Below are positions 18,501 to 28,700 of a stretch of DNA of 64,000 nt, piece after piece. Position 1 is the stretch's first letter, and every line of letters begins with the position of its first letter. The translations under genes and the position numbers were made by a program. The notes under the pieces were generated by a model. That model was not told where the DNA came from. It searched no databases and saw only the letters and a list, made by a program, of their open reading frames with translations. Source of the stretch: Proteobacteria bacterium UBA981 (GTDB taxonomy: Bacteria; Pseudomonadota; Gammaproteobacteria; Ga0077536); assembly GCA_002292285.1 (NCBI GenBank), contig DBBP01000017.1:23892-87891 (forward strand), written 5' to 3'.

Positions 18501-20792
18501 ATGTTGAGAGCCTTTTTGTCAGGCTGGATGCACGTACTGCTGATCACTTTTGCAGCAGGCGCGTTCGCCGCAGAGCCATTCATTGTTGATGACATCCGGG
18601 TCGAAGGCCTGGAGCGTATCTCTCCCGGTACGGTTTTCAACTATCTGCCGATAAGCGTCGGCGATACCGTCGACGATACGCGTTCCAGGGACGCGGTCCG
18701 CGCACTTTACAAAACCGGCTTTTTCAAAGACGTTGCGCTTGAGCGAGACGGCGATGTGCTGGTTGTCAGCGTCATAGAGCGCGCAACGATTACCGAGATC
18801 ACTTTTGAAGGCAACAAAGCCATCAAAACCGACGACCTGCTCGAGGGTCTGGAGGATGTCGGGTTTTCGAAGGGCGAGGTCTTTAACGAGGCTAAGCTGG
18901 ATAAGGTCGTGCAGGAATTGCGCCGTCAGTACTACTCGAACGGCAAGTACGGCGTTCGTATCGATCACGAGATCATCCCTGTCGGCGACAAAGCTGTGGA
19001 GGTAGCACTGACCGTCTCCGAAGGCGCAGCTGCCCGCATCAAGCAAATTAATATTATCGGGAATGAATCATTTACCGATGAAGAAGTCCTTCAGGATTTC
19101 GAACTCACCACACCAAACTGGATAAGCTGGTTCTCGAAAGACGATCAGTACTCGAAAACGAAACTGTCCGGGGACCTCGAGTCACTGCGTTCGTTGTATC
19201 TGGATAACGGGTATATCAATTTTTCGGTTGATTCTACGCAGGTCTCAATTACGCCCGACAAAGCTGATGTCTATGTCACCATAAACATCACAGAAGGCGA
19301 GCGCTTTGTTGTCGGGGACGTACGGCTTGCGGGCACCCTGATCGTTGAGCCTGAGGAGCTGTTCAAGTACGTGTTCACGCGCAAAGGCATGACCTTTTCG
19401 CGTAAAGGCCTGACGCTCACGAGCAAGAATATTACTGACCGTCTCGGCAACGAGGGATACGCATTTGCGAACGTCAATGCGATTCCGGACGTAGATAACG
19501 AAAAACGCACCGCGTCCATTACTTACTTCGTCGATCCTGGGCAGCGTGTGTATGTCCGAAGAGTCAATTTTTTCGGTAACGCGAAAACCCGCGACGAAGT
19601 ACTGCGGCGTGAATTGCGTCAACTCGAAGGTGGTTGGATTTCGACCACGCAGGTAGAACGTTCTAAGACCAGACTGCGACGCCTCGGATATTTCGAAGAC
19701 GTTAATGTGGAAACACCCGCGGTGCCTGGTTCAACTGACTTGGTCGACGTGAACTTTACAGTCAAGGAACGACCCTCCGGTAATCTCCTGCTGGGGTTAG
19801 GTTTTTCACAATCTGCCGGGGTAATCTTCAACACGAGTGTTACCCAGGAAAACTTTCTTGGTACCGGAAAGAGTCTGAGCTTTGCTTTCAATAACAGCGA
19901 AATCAATCGCACGTTCCGCCTCGGCTATTTCAATCCTTATTGGTCGATCGATGGCGTCGCGCGCGGGTTCGATCTCAACTACAGCGAAACTGATGCTGGC
20001 AACACGAATGTCGTGCGCTACGACCAGAAAACTGTTTCTGGTGGGATGAGATTTGGCGTACCAATTACTGAATACCACTACATCAATACCAGCGTTAGCT
20101 ACGAGAGTTCCGAGATCAACACGGATCCGCGTTTCCTCGACCCAATCATCGCGTTCTTCCTATTTCGTGAAGGGAATCAATACGACACGCTCCGATGGAC
20201 CACGTCGTTTTCCTATGACACTCGCAACGCAGCCATTTTTCCGGATCGTGGCGGTCTCCAGCGGATCCGTGCGCAAATCGCTTTACCCGGTGGAGACTTG
20301 CGTTATTTCAAAGTCGACTATGACGCTCGTATCTTTATACCTTTGATCAAAAAATACACCTTGCTGCTGAAGACTAATATTGGCTACGGAGACAGTTACG
20401 GGGATACGTCGGAGCTACCGTTCTTCGAGAATTTTTACGCTGGTGGCCCCCGTACTGTGCGTGGTTATGAGGAAAATTCTCTGGGGCCGCAGGATATCTT
20501 CGGGCGCGCACTCGGCGGCAATATTTCAGTAGTCGGCAACGCGGAAGTAATCATTCCCGTGCCATTTCTCAGCGAAATTAAATCGGTTCGACTATCAGGG
20601 TTCGTTGATGCTGGAAACGTGTACGCATCAGAGGATCGATTTGACCTGGACGATATGCGTATGTCGACGGGCCTATCGGCAATTTGGATGTCGCCATTCG
20701 GCCTGCTTGCCGTCAGCTACGCTCAGCCGTTCCGAGATCAGGAATTTGACGAAATTCAGCGCTTCCAGTTTAATTTCGGCGCTCAATTCTGA
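18501..20792 (+). CDS. bamA: Outer-membrane protein assembly factor BamA
   Basis: BamA is the core of the BAM machine that folds beta-barrel proteins into the outer membrane. It has a signal peptide (about 1-23), five POTRA repeats (about 25-420) and a C-terminal 16-strand Omp85 barrel. The lid-loop motif VRGYEEN is near residues 652-658. The chain ends in a Phe (FNFGAQF), the usual barrel terminus. At 763 residues it is slightly shorter than E. coli BamA (810). The skp chaperone gene follows, as usual. Confidence 0.97.
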   Translation: MLRAFLSGWMHVLLITFAAGAFAAEPFIVDDIRVEGLERISPGTVFNYLPISVGDTVDDTRSRDAVRALYKTGFFKDVALERDGDVLVVSVIERATITEITFEGNKAIKTDDLLEGLEDVGFSKGEVFNEAKLDKVVQELRRQYYSNGKYGVRIDHEIIPVGDKAVEVALTVSEGAAARIKQINIIGNESFTDEEVLQDFELTTPNWISWFSKDDQYSKTKLSGDLESLRSLYLDNGYINFSVDSTQVSITPDKADVYVTINITEGERFVVGDVRLAGTLIVEPEELFKYVFTRKGMTFSRKGLTLTSKNITDRLGNEGYAFANVNAIPDVDNEKRTASITYFVDPGQRVYVRRVNFFGNAKTRDEVLRRELRQLEGGWISTTQVERSKTRLRRLGYFEDVNVETPAVPGSTDLVDVNFTVKERPSGNLLLGLGFSQSAGVIFNTSVTQENFLGTGKSLSFAFNNSEINRTFRLGYFNPYWSIDGVARGFDLNYSETDAGNTNVVRYDQKTVSGGMRFGVPITEYHYINTSVSYESSEINTDPRFLDPIIAFFLFREGNQYDTLRWTTSFSYDTRNAAIFPDRGGLQRIRAQIALPGGDLRYFKVDYDARIFIPLIKKYTLLLKTNIGYGDSYGDTSELPFFENFYAGGPRTVRGYEENSLGPQDIFGRALGGNISVVGNAEVIIPVPFLSEIKSVRLSGFVDAGNVYASEDRFDLDDMRMSTGLSAIWMSPFGLLAVSYAQPFRDQEFDEIQRFQFNFGAQF

Positions 20793-20865
20793 TTTCGCCT
20801 GCTGATGCCCGTGGCGCTGCTTGAACGAGCGCGTCTGAGACGTTCGTCTTCACAGGAACGAGATT

Positions 20866-21423
20866 ATGGCGAATGACCCTATCTACTTTTCGTTTTGGAG
20901 TACTGCATTGAATAGACCAGTTCGTACATTTCTCTACTCATCGTTGGCTGCGTTGTTCCTGGCTACTGCCCCGGCACAGGCTGACGACTACAAAATAGGC
21001 GTCGTAAATGCGCCCAAAGTTCTCGAAAATGCACCGCAGGCCGATGCCGCGCGCAAAAAGCTCGAAAAAGAATTCGCCACACGCGATCGAGATCTTGTAG
21101 CTGCTCAGAAGGCCCTCAAGGACGTCGAGGATAAGCTCTCCAAAGACGGTGCGATCATGAGTGAATCCGAACGCACACGGCTAGAGCGCGACATCATCAA
21201 CAAGCGGCGTGACCTCAAGCGCAACACCACGGAATTCCAAGAAGACGTCAACTTTCGCCGCAACGAGGAAATGGGCAAGATTCAACAGCTCATCGCAGAG
21301 GCTATCGTTGAGCTGGCCAAGGCTAAGGGGTACGACCTGGTGTTGGGCACTGGCGCTGTCTACGCCAGTGGCAAAGTGGACGTAACGAAGCAGATCATCG
21401 ACTTGTTGAAGGCGCGAAAGTAG
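20866..21423 (+). CDS. skp: Periplasmic chaperone Skp (OmpH family)
   Basis: Skp is a trimeric periplasmic holdase that carries unfolded outer-membrane proteins to BamA. The 185-residue precursor has a signal peptide ending near APAQA-DD. A central charged coiled coil (about residues 60-145, Lys/Glu/Arg-rich) forms the tentacles, and a C-terminal strand segment completes the body. ATG 20866 has AGGA upstream; a TTG at 20908 would give a shorter leader. It stands between bamA and lpxD as in most gammaproteobacteria. Confidence 0.94.
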   Translation: MANDPIYFSFWSTALNRPVRTFLYSSLAALFLATAPAQADDYKIGVVNAPKVLENAPQADAARKKLEKEFATRDRDLVAAQKALKDVEDKLSKDGAIMSESERTRLERDIINKRRDLKRNTTEFQEDVNFRRNEEMGKIQQLIAEAIVELAKAKGYDLVLGTGAVYASGKVDVTKQIIDLLKARK

Positions 21424-21694
21424 TCCGCACTAATTACCAATCCCGGCACTCGTCTGGTGTTGCACCGAGGCGTCTATAGGGGATTACTGGCGTTGCATCC
21501 GAAGTCGTGTGCACGGTGCCTGCCAGGCCGCAGGGCATTGACGCACCTGAAGCGAGTTCGTGACGCACGATGAACACCGAAACTTGGTCGTCGCTGCAAG
21601 ATATCGAGTCCGACGTCGGGGCGCGTCGGACGTTCTCCGATAACGTCGCAGGCGACTCGAGAAATCGATTGTGGTTTCTTGGCCAGGGGGTGCA

Positions 21695-22690
21695 GTGGTA
21701 ACTGTCTCTCAGCTTGCATTGCGCTTAGGCGCAAATATCAAAGTCGCGAGCACCGCCACCCAATTGAAGACCATCGCGTCGCCGCGGGAGGCGAGGAATA
21801 CCGATCTCACCTTCCGGCTCATTGGCGACGGGTCGAGGTTGTGGGATTCTGCGAGTGAGGCGGCAGCGGTGCTAACCAGTCCTCCTCGACAGGATAACCG
21901 CGATATGGTCGTCGCGGACGTCTCGCTCGCGCTGGCCCGAGCGATGCACTGGCTGCCAGTTCGGCGGAACGCTCTGGGTCTTGGTGTATCTGGGCATCAT
22001 CGGATTCACGAAACAGCTCGCATATCTCCCCACGCCAGTGTCGACGAGCGTGTGCAGGTTGGTGAAGCCACAATCATCGAAGCTGGCGCAGTCATTGACG
22101 GCGAAGTAAGTATTGGTTCGTTTTGTCGAATCGGAGCGACCACCGTGATTCGCTCAGGGACGCAAATAGGAAACCGAGTCTCCGTTGGTGCGGGTTGTTC
22201 TATAGGTGAAGACGGGTTTGCCTATGTGCGCGAAGGTGTTAATTGGATGCGCGTGCCTTGTTTTGGTGGGGTACGGATCGGGGACGATACGACGTTGCTA
22301 GCGCACGTCGTGATTCACGCAGGGGTGTTTTCGGATACTCAGATTGGCAGTAGGTGCGCTCTCGACAGCCAAGTGTTGATGGGACATGATTCTCACGTCG
22401 GCGACGACACCGCCATCGCCGGCCAGTCGGCACTGGCCGGTGCCAGCACGATCGGACAATCTTGTCGGATTGGTGGCAAGGTGGGTATCGGCGAGGGCGT
22501 GCGTATCGCCGACGGCGTAACAGTGACGGCAATGAGTATGGTGAATCGCTCCATTGAGTGTGAGAACGCGAGCTATTCATCCGGATGGCCTGCCGAACGT
22601 AGTACGCGTTGGTGGCGCCGAGTCAGTGGATTTACGAAATCGGGGCGGGTCCCGGCCGACCGCCTGATGGGGACACCACCAAAGCGATGA
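21695..22690 (+). CDS. lpxD: UDP-3-O-(3-hydroxyacyl)glucosamine N-acyltransferase LpxD
   Basis: LpxD adds the second hydroxyacyl chain in lipid A synthesis. The N-terminal uridine-binding domain (about 1-100) is followed by left-handed beta-helix hexapeptide repeats (VQVGEATIIEAGAVI and so on). The catalytic His lies in the ALDSQVLMGHDSHVGDD region. I chose GTG 21695, which has AGGGGG immediately upstream and gives 331 residues, close to the family length. An upstream in-frame GTG at 21671 adds a non-conserved stretch. The 271-nt spacer after skp shows no gene. The stop overlaps fabZ as ATGA. Confidence 0.92.
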   Translation: MVTVSQLALRLGANIKVASTATQLKTIASPREARNTDLTFRLIGDGSRLWDSASEAAAVLTSPPRQDNRDMVVADVSLALARAMHWLPVRRNALGLGVSGHHRIHETARISPHASVDERVQVGEATIIEAGAVIDGEVSIGSFCRIGATTVIRSGTQIGNRVSVGAGCSIGEDGFAYVREGVNWMRVPCFGGVRIGDDTTLLAHVVIHAGVFSDTQIGSRCALDSQVLMGHDSHVGDDTAIAGQSALAGASTIGQSCRIGGKVGIGEGVRIADGVTVTAMSMVNRSIECENASYSSGWPAERSTRWWRRVSGFTKSGRVPADRLMGTPPKR

Positions 22691-23136
22691 ATGATTTATC
22701 AATAGCGAAGATTTTGGAGGCGATGCCACATCGCTTTCCGTTCTTGCTTATCGACCGGATTGTGGAGTACACCGTCTATGAATCAATCACCGCACTAAAA
22801 AACGTCTCCATCAATGAACCCTTCTTCCCTGGCCATTTCCCTGGTCACCCGATTATGCCTGGTGTTCTAATCGTAGAATCGATGGCCCAGGCAACCGGCA
22901 TGCTGGCCTATTATTCAAGTCTCGCGCGCGGCGAGTCCGGTGGTGTCTACTATCTGGTCGGCGTCGACAAGGCGCGTTTTAAACGACCGGTTACTGCGGG
23001 CGATCAACTCATTCTCAATGCTGCGATAACGCGAGAAATTCGTGGCATTTATCGGTTCGACGCAACCGCCTCGGTGGATGGAGATGTGGTGGCCTCGGCG
23101 ACTATTCTGACCACCGAAAAGACACCAGAAATTTGA
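22687..23136 (+). CDS. fabZ: 3-hydroxyacyl-[acyl-carrier-protein] dehydratase FabZ
   Basis: FabZ dehydrates 3-hydroxyacyl-ACP in fatty-acid elongation and competes with LpxA/LpxD for the same substrate. The hot-dog fold signature PHRFPFLLIDRI and the catalytic segment FPGHFPGHPIMPGVLIVE (His and downstream Glu) are intact. The start is ATG 22687, in ATGA with lpxD; the frame is open further upstream but not conserved. At 149 residues it is full length. Its stop codon overlaps the lpxA TTG. Confidence 0.96.
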   Translation: MNDLSIAKILEAMPHRFPFLLIDRIVEYTVYESITALKNVSINEPFFPGHFPGHPIMPGVLIVESMAQATGMLAYYSSLARGESGGVYYLVGVDKARFKRPVTAGDQLILNAAITREIRGIYRFDATASVDGDVVASATILTTEKTPEI

Positions 23137-23906
23137 TAGACCCGACTGCCATTATTGACCCGAGCGCTGAAATCGGCACTGATGTGACGATCGGACCGTG
23201 GGCATGGATTGGACCAGGCGTGGAGATCGGGTCGGGTACCCACATTGGGCATCATTGCGTAGTCAAAGGTCCGACGACGCTCGGGTCAAATAATCGTATT
23301 TTCCCGTTTTGCTCAATTGGTGAAGATCCGCAGGACAAAAAGTTCGAGCCTGGTGGCGAATCCCGACTCGAAATAGGGCACGGCAATACGATTCGTGAAT
23401 ATTGCAGTATCAACCGCGGTACGGCGGTTGGCGGCGGCGTCACGCGGTTAGGAAATGACAATTGGCTGATGTCTTACTGTCACATCGCACACGACTGCCA
23501 GGTCGCTAATCACACGGTGTTCGCCAACAACGCTTCGCTTGCCGGCCACGTTGAGATCGATGATTTTGTGATCCTTGGCGGATTTACCGGGGTTCATCAA
23601 TTCTGCAGACTCGGGGAAGGAAGTTTTTCAGCAATCGCCAGCGTTATCGTTCGGGACGTCCCGCCGTTTGTTATCGTCAAGGGCAACACCGCGAGGCCCC
23701 GTACGATCAACAGCGAAGGCCTGAAACGGCGTGATGTTGACCGCGACTCGATCGCTGCAGTTAAGCGCAGCTTTCGTGCCCTGTATCGCCAGGGTTTAGG
23801 GCTTGAGGAAGCGATAGGAGCCATTGAGCTCGAGGCCGCCGAGCATCCGCACGCACGACAAATCTTCGAATTCATTCGCGCTTCCAAGCGCGGCATTGTG
23901 CGCTAG
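23133..23906 (+). CDS. lpxA: UDP-N-acetylglucosamine O-acyltransferase LpxA
   Basis: LpxA performs the first lipid A step, adding a 3-hydroxyacyl chain to UDP-GlcNAc. The trimeric left-handed beta-helix is evident from hexapeptide repeats beginning at IDPTAIIDPSAEIG. The catalytic His is in MSYCHIAHDCQV. Gly in the QFCRLGEGSF region belongs to the acyl-length ruler. Translation starts at TTG 23133, overlapping the fabZ stop (TTGA); no ATG or GTG is available for the conserved N-terminus. The 257-residue length is standard. Confidence 0.96.
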   Translation: MIDPTAIIDPSAEIGTDVTIGPWAWIGPGVEIGSGTHIGHHCVVKGPTTLGSNNRIFPFCSIGEDPQDKKFEPGGESRLEIGHGNTIREYCSINRGTAVGGGVTRLGNDNWLMSYCHIAHDCQVANHTVFANNASLAGHVEIDDFVILGGFTGVHQFCRLGEGSFSAIASVIVRDVPPFVIVKGNTARPRTINSEGLKRRDVDRDSIAAVKRSFRALYRQGLGLEEAIGAIELEAAEHPHARQIFEFIRASKRGIVR

Positions 23907-23989
23907 CGAGTCATTTCTTTGCTTCGCTTGTTCGCGTCGCAAGGCTACTTACAGCGACCGGCCCTGACGGTGTTGCTGGCGTTACTATC

Positions 23990-25132
23990 TTGACTGGACG
24001 CGCTGTTCGGTTTGCGTTGGTCGCCGGAGAAGCGTCGGGAGATCTACTTGGTGCGTCGCTGATCGAAGCGTTGAAAGAACGCGTGCCACACGCGACTTTC
24101 ACCGGCATGGCGGGACCTCGCATGATTGCCGCGGGCTGCGAGCCGGTAGCTCACATCGACGAATTGTCTGTCATGGGACTGGCGGAAGTGCTCCGCAGCT
24201 ATCCGCGCTTGTGGCGCTTACGGCGCAGGTTGGCCGAGTATTTTATCGAGCAGCAACCGGACGTCATGATTGGCATCGACGTACCGGATTTCAATCTCGG
24301 GCTCGAACGCAGCCTAAAGCAGTCGGGTGTGCCTACTGTCCATCTCGTGTGTCCGCAGGCGTGGGCGTGGCGGGAAGGGCGTGCGCGGACTATCGCTCGT
24401 TCGACAGATGTATTACTCGCGCTGTTACCGTTTGAACCGGCATTTTTTGAGCGTTTCGGGGTGAAGACCAAATTCGTCGGGCATCCGCTGGCCGATGTAC
24501 TGCCCATGCAACCAAGCCCACGTGAAGCGCGCGCTGGACTTGGAGTGGCGACCAACGTGCCATTGATTGCGCTCATGCCAGGCAGCCGGCGACAAGAGCT
24601 AGAACGACTTCTCGATACTTTCCTGGGCGCCGCCCGGATGCTTAAAATTGCGCGCCCTGAGACCCAGTTCGTACTTTGTCTGGCGCGTGAACGCGACGTC
24701 GCCTGCGTCGAGCAGCGTCTCGGCGGTTTCGTTTGCCCTATCGTCGTCGCGCGCTCTCATGAGGTCCTGAGTGCGGCAGACGTCGCCATCGTCGCTTCTG
24801 GCACCGTGTCCCTCGAGGCTATGTTGTGCGCTACGCCAATCGTCGTCGGATACCGTCTGGCGCCGCTGAGCTACCATATAATCAAGCATATGGTTAAGGT
24901 GCCCCACATCGCGCTGCCGAATATCCTGGCCCAAAGAGAACTCGTCCCGGAATTGATTCAACGCGAACTTACCCCAGAGGCCTTGAAACTCGCAGTATTG
25001 GCGTGGTTGGACGACGAACCCCGCCGACTGCGCTTCGTGGAGACCAGCCGTAAGCTGCATGGCAGCCTGCGGTGCAACGCTGCCGCCTCATCAGCAGACG
25101 CCATTTTGTCGATACTGGATACACAAAAATGA
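23990..25132 (+). CDS. lpxB: Lipid-A-disaccharide synthase LpxB
   Basis: LpxB (GT19) joins UDP-2,3-diacylglucosamine and lipid X. Typical segments are FALVAGEASGDLLGASL at the N-terminus, GIDVPDFNL, and the C-terminal LMPGSRRQELERL, VASGTVSLEAMLCATPIVVGYRL. The start is TTG 23990; the 83-nt gap after lpxA has no ATG, GTG or TTG in this frame, so a TTG start is required. At 380 residues it is full length. Its stop overlaps rnhB in ATGA. Confidence 0.95.
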   Translation: MTGRAVRFALVAGEASGDLLGASLIEALKERVPHATFTGMAGPRMIAAGCEPVAHIDELSVMGLAEVLRSYPRLWRLRRRLAEYFIEQQPDVMIGIDVPDFNLGLERSLKQSGVPTVHLVCPQAWAWREGRARTIARSTDVLLALLPFEPAFFERFGVKTKFVGHPLADVLPMQPSPREARAGLGVATNVPLIALMPGSRRQELERLLDTFLGAARMLKIARPETQFVLCLARERDVACVEQRLGGFVCPIVVARSHEVLSAADVAIVASGTVSLEAMLCATPIVVGYRLAPLSYHIIKHMVKVPHIALPNILAQRELVPELIQRELTPEALKLAVLAWLDDEPRRLRFVETSRKLHGSLRCNAAASSADAILSILDTQK

Positions 25133-25725
25133 ATGTCGGTGCCCCAGATTGTGAGGTGGTCGCGGGCGTCGATGAAGCGGGGCGCGGACCGCTCGCGGGG
25201 CCGGTTGTGGCAGCCGCGGTTATCCTCGGCGAACAAGCAGTCGCAGGGCTGGGTGATTCCAAGAAGAAAACAGCGCGTCAGCGAGAGGCCCTGTTTGATC
25301 TAATTCAGACCCATGCCAAAGCTGTCGGCGTCGGCATCGTCTCGGTTGGTGACATCGACGAACTCAACATCCATCATGCCAGTTTGTTGGCCATGCAACG
25401 TGCCCTTGAGGCGTTGGACCCGCGCCCGGATCGGGTTCTGGTCGACGGCAAGTTCTGTCCGCCAGGATGCTTTCGCGCGCAAGCTATTGTCGGTGGCGAT
25501 GGTCTGGAACCGGCTATAGGCGCCGCGTCCATTATCGCGAAAGTTGTCCGCGATCGCCTGATGTGCGAGCTGCACGAGCGTTATCCACTGTACGGATTCG
25601 ACCGCCACAAGGGCTACCCCACGGCTGCCCATCTGGACGCGTTGGAACGTCATGGCGTGTCGGCGGTGCATCGCCGCACATACGCACCAGTGCGCCGGGT
25701 TCTGCACACGAGCGGAGCGTCGTAA
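25129..25725 (+). CDS. rnhB: Ribonuclease HII
   Basis: RNase HII removes ribonucleotides from DNA and cleaves RNA in RNA-DNA hybrids. GVDEAGRGPLAGPVV at residues 11-25 carries the first two catalytic acids. The other acids are in LVDGKF and ASIIAKVVRDRLM. The start is ATG 25129, coupled to lpxB. The 198-residue length is normal. Its TAA stop shares the A with the dnaE ATG. Confidence 0.95.
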   Translation: MNVGAPDCEVVAGVDEAGRGPLAGPVVAAAVILGEQAVAGLGDSKKKTARQREALFDLIQTHAKAVGVGIVSVGDIDELNIHHASLLAMQRALEALDPRPDRVLVDGKFCPPGCFRAQAIVGGDGLEPAIGAASIIAKVVRDRLMCELHERYPLYGFDRHKGYPTAAHLDALERHGVSAVHRRTYAPVRRVLHTSGAS

Positions 25726-28700
25726 TGGAGCCGCGCTTTATTCATCTGCATGTGCACAGCGAGTATTCGCTAAGCGATGGCATCGTGCGCATTCCGGGTC
25801 TTGTTGCGCGCTGCAATGAGCTAGCCATGCCTGCAGTGGCACTGACTGATCAAAGCAACGTGTTCGGCTTACCGAAGCTCTATCGGGCAGCGACAAATGC
25901 CGGCGTCAAGCCGATAGTAGGCGCCGAACTGTGGATCGCGGGTGCAAGCAATGAGCCGGAACGCTATAAGCTTGTGGTGCTGTGCCAAAACCAAATCGGT
26001 TATCGAAATCTTAGCCAATTACTGACGCGGGCCTACCGCTTCGGACAAAAAGGCGGTGTTGCGCTGGTCGATGAGACTTGGCTCGACGCCCACAGTCTGG
26101 CTGGATTGATCGTACTTTCCGGTGGTCTCAATGGTGATTTGGGTTGTCTGGTCGCCGAGGGACGAGCGGAACGAGTGGTCGAACGCGTGAGGCACTGGCT
26201 TAGTTTGCTGGGCGACCGCTATTTCATTGAGATTACCCGAACGGGTCGCAGCGAGGAGCCGCGTTACCTGGCTGCAATGCTCGAGGTGACGAACAAGCTG
26301 CCAGTACCCCTGGTCGCCACCAACGACGTGCGATTTTTACATGCCAGTGAATCGGAGGCGCATGAGGCACGCGTGTGCATTCATCAAGGGCGAGCGCTTG
26401 CGGACCCACGCCGCCCGCGCGACTACTCGCCCGAACAGTATTTGCGCAGCGAAGCAGAAATGTGTGAATTGTTCAGTGATATCCCGGCGGCGCTGGAGAA
26501 TTCGGTCAACATCGCGATGCGCTGCAACATTGAACTCGAGTTCGGTACCTACCACTTGCCCGAATATCCGGTTGGTGATGGGGTCAGTGTTGACGCAGTA
26601 CTTGATGACAAAACTCAGTTGGGGCTCGAACGGCGGATCGTTGATGGTGCGATAAAGCGCGATTTGTCCTCGTCCGAGGCGCGTGAAATCTATGCGGAGC
26701 GCCTGCGTCTGGAACTCGACGTCATAAAGACGATGGGTTTCGCCGGATACTTTCTCATCGTTGCCGATTTCATTGATTGGGCGAAGCAGCATGGCATTCC
26801 GGTTGGTCCTGGACGCGGCTCAGGCGCCGGCTCGCTGGCCGCATTCGCGCTCGGCATCACGGAACTCGATCCGATCGAATATGACTTGCTGTTTGAGCGG
26901 TTCCTCAATCCTGAACGCGTGTCCATGCCGGATTTCGACATCGATTTTTGCATGGACCGGCGCGACGAAGTGATTGACTACGTGGCGACTCGGTATGGGC
27001 GCGACAGAGTCGCTCAAATCATTACCCACGGCACGATGGCAGCCAAAGCCGTCTTGCGCGACGTGGGACGGGTGCTTGGTTTTCCCTATGGATTCGTCGA
27101 CCAGTTAGCCAAACTCGTCCCGTTTGATCCGCAAATGACACTCACTCGGGCACTCGACGAGGAGCCTGTGCTTAAACAACGTTATGGCGAAGAAGATGAT
27201 GTACGCGGCATTATCGACCTGTCATTACAACTGGAGGGGCTGGCGCGAAATGCTGGCAGGCACGCGGGCGGATTAGTCATCGCCCCAAGCCCGCTCACCG
27301 ACTTCATGCCGTTGTATTGCGAGCAGGGAAGCGACGGATTGGTGACCCAGTTTGACATGGGCGATGTCGAATCGATTGGATTGGTGAAGTTCGATTTCCT
27401 CGGCTTGAGAACCCTGACGATCATCGATTGGGCGGTCAAGGACATTAACGCTGCGCGGGCCGGCCTAGGCGAAGATAATCTCGATATTTTGCATATTCCG
27501 CTCGATGATGCTGCCACGTTTGACCTCGTTCAAAGTGCCCGCACAACGGCAGTCTTTCAGCTCGAGTCGCGCGGTATGAAAGAGCTGATCAAGCGATTAC
27601 GGCCGGATTCCTTTCAGGACATGATCGCACTTGTCGCACTGTTTCGACCTGGGCCGTTGCAGTCGGGGATGGTGGACGATTTCATTGATCGCAAGCACGG
27701 CAAAGCTGCGGTTCGATACCCGCGCGCGGAGCTGGAGCCGATTCTAAAGCCGACTTATGGCGTCATCCTTTACCAGGAGCAGGTGATGGAGATCGCCCGC
27801 GTGCTGGCCGGCTTTACCCTTGGCGCAGCAGATTTATTGCGCCGGGCCATGGGTAAGAAAAAAGCCGAAGAGATGGCCACGCAGCGCGAAATTTTCGTCG
27901 CTGGTTCGAGCGATAATGATGTTCCAGAGGCCGATTCGAGTGCAATCTTCGATTTAATGGAGAAGTTCGCAGGCTACGGATTCAACAAATCTCATTCCGC
28001 TGCATACGCCTTGGTTGCTTATCAGACCGCGTGGCTCAAGGCCCATTATCCAGCGGCATTCATGGCGGCAGTTTTATCCGCCGATATGGACACGACTGAG
28101 AAAGTCGTGCGTCTCATTGAAGAGTGTCGTCATCTGCAAATTACTGTCGCACCGCCCGATGTTAACCATTGCGCATTCAGGTTTAGTGTCGCCGACGACC
28201 GCACCATACGTTACGGATTGGGCGCACTAAAGGGCCTCGGTGAGGCTGTTATCGAAGCGATGGTCGGGCAGAGGGGCAGTGCGGGGCCGTACCTCGATCT
28301 CGCCGATTTATGCAAGCGCAATGCGGAGCACAAGCTCAATCGTCGCGCGCTCGAAGCGTTGATCAAAGCCGGTGCACTCGACTCTCTGGGCGATTCCAGG
28401 CCGATGCTGATGGCGGCTCTGGACGGCGTGCTACAGATTACCGAGCAGCACGTCAAAGCGAAGGCTTCTGGACAATCTGATTTTTTCGGACTCGAAACCA
28501 GCGCGGGTACGACTGAGGATGCTGACGTTCTCGATTTATCAGCCCTGGCCGATGTCCGCCCGTGGAGCAAGGAAGAGATTCTGGCTGGTGAAAAGGAAAC
28601 GCTCGGACTCTATTTGAGCGGCCACCCGATCGACCGCTATCGTCATGAACTCGACAGCTTCGCGAGCTGTTCTTTGGCCGATCTAAAGCCTGGCAAGAAA

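Noticed and set aside
21424..21694. tRNA or small RNA gene between skp and lpxD
   Set aside because: No cloverleaf, promoter or terminator could be drawn; the spacer is left unassigned.
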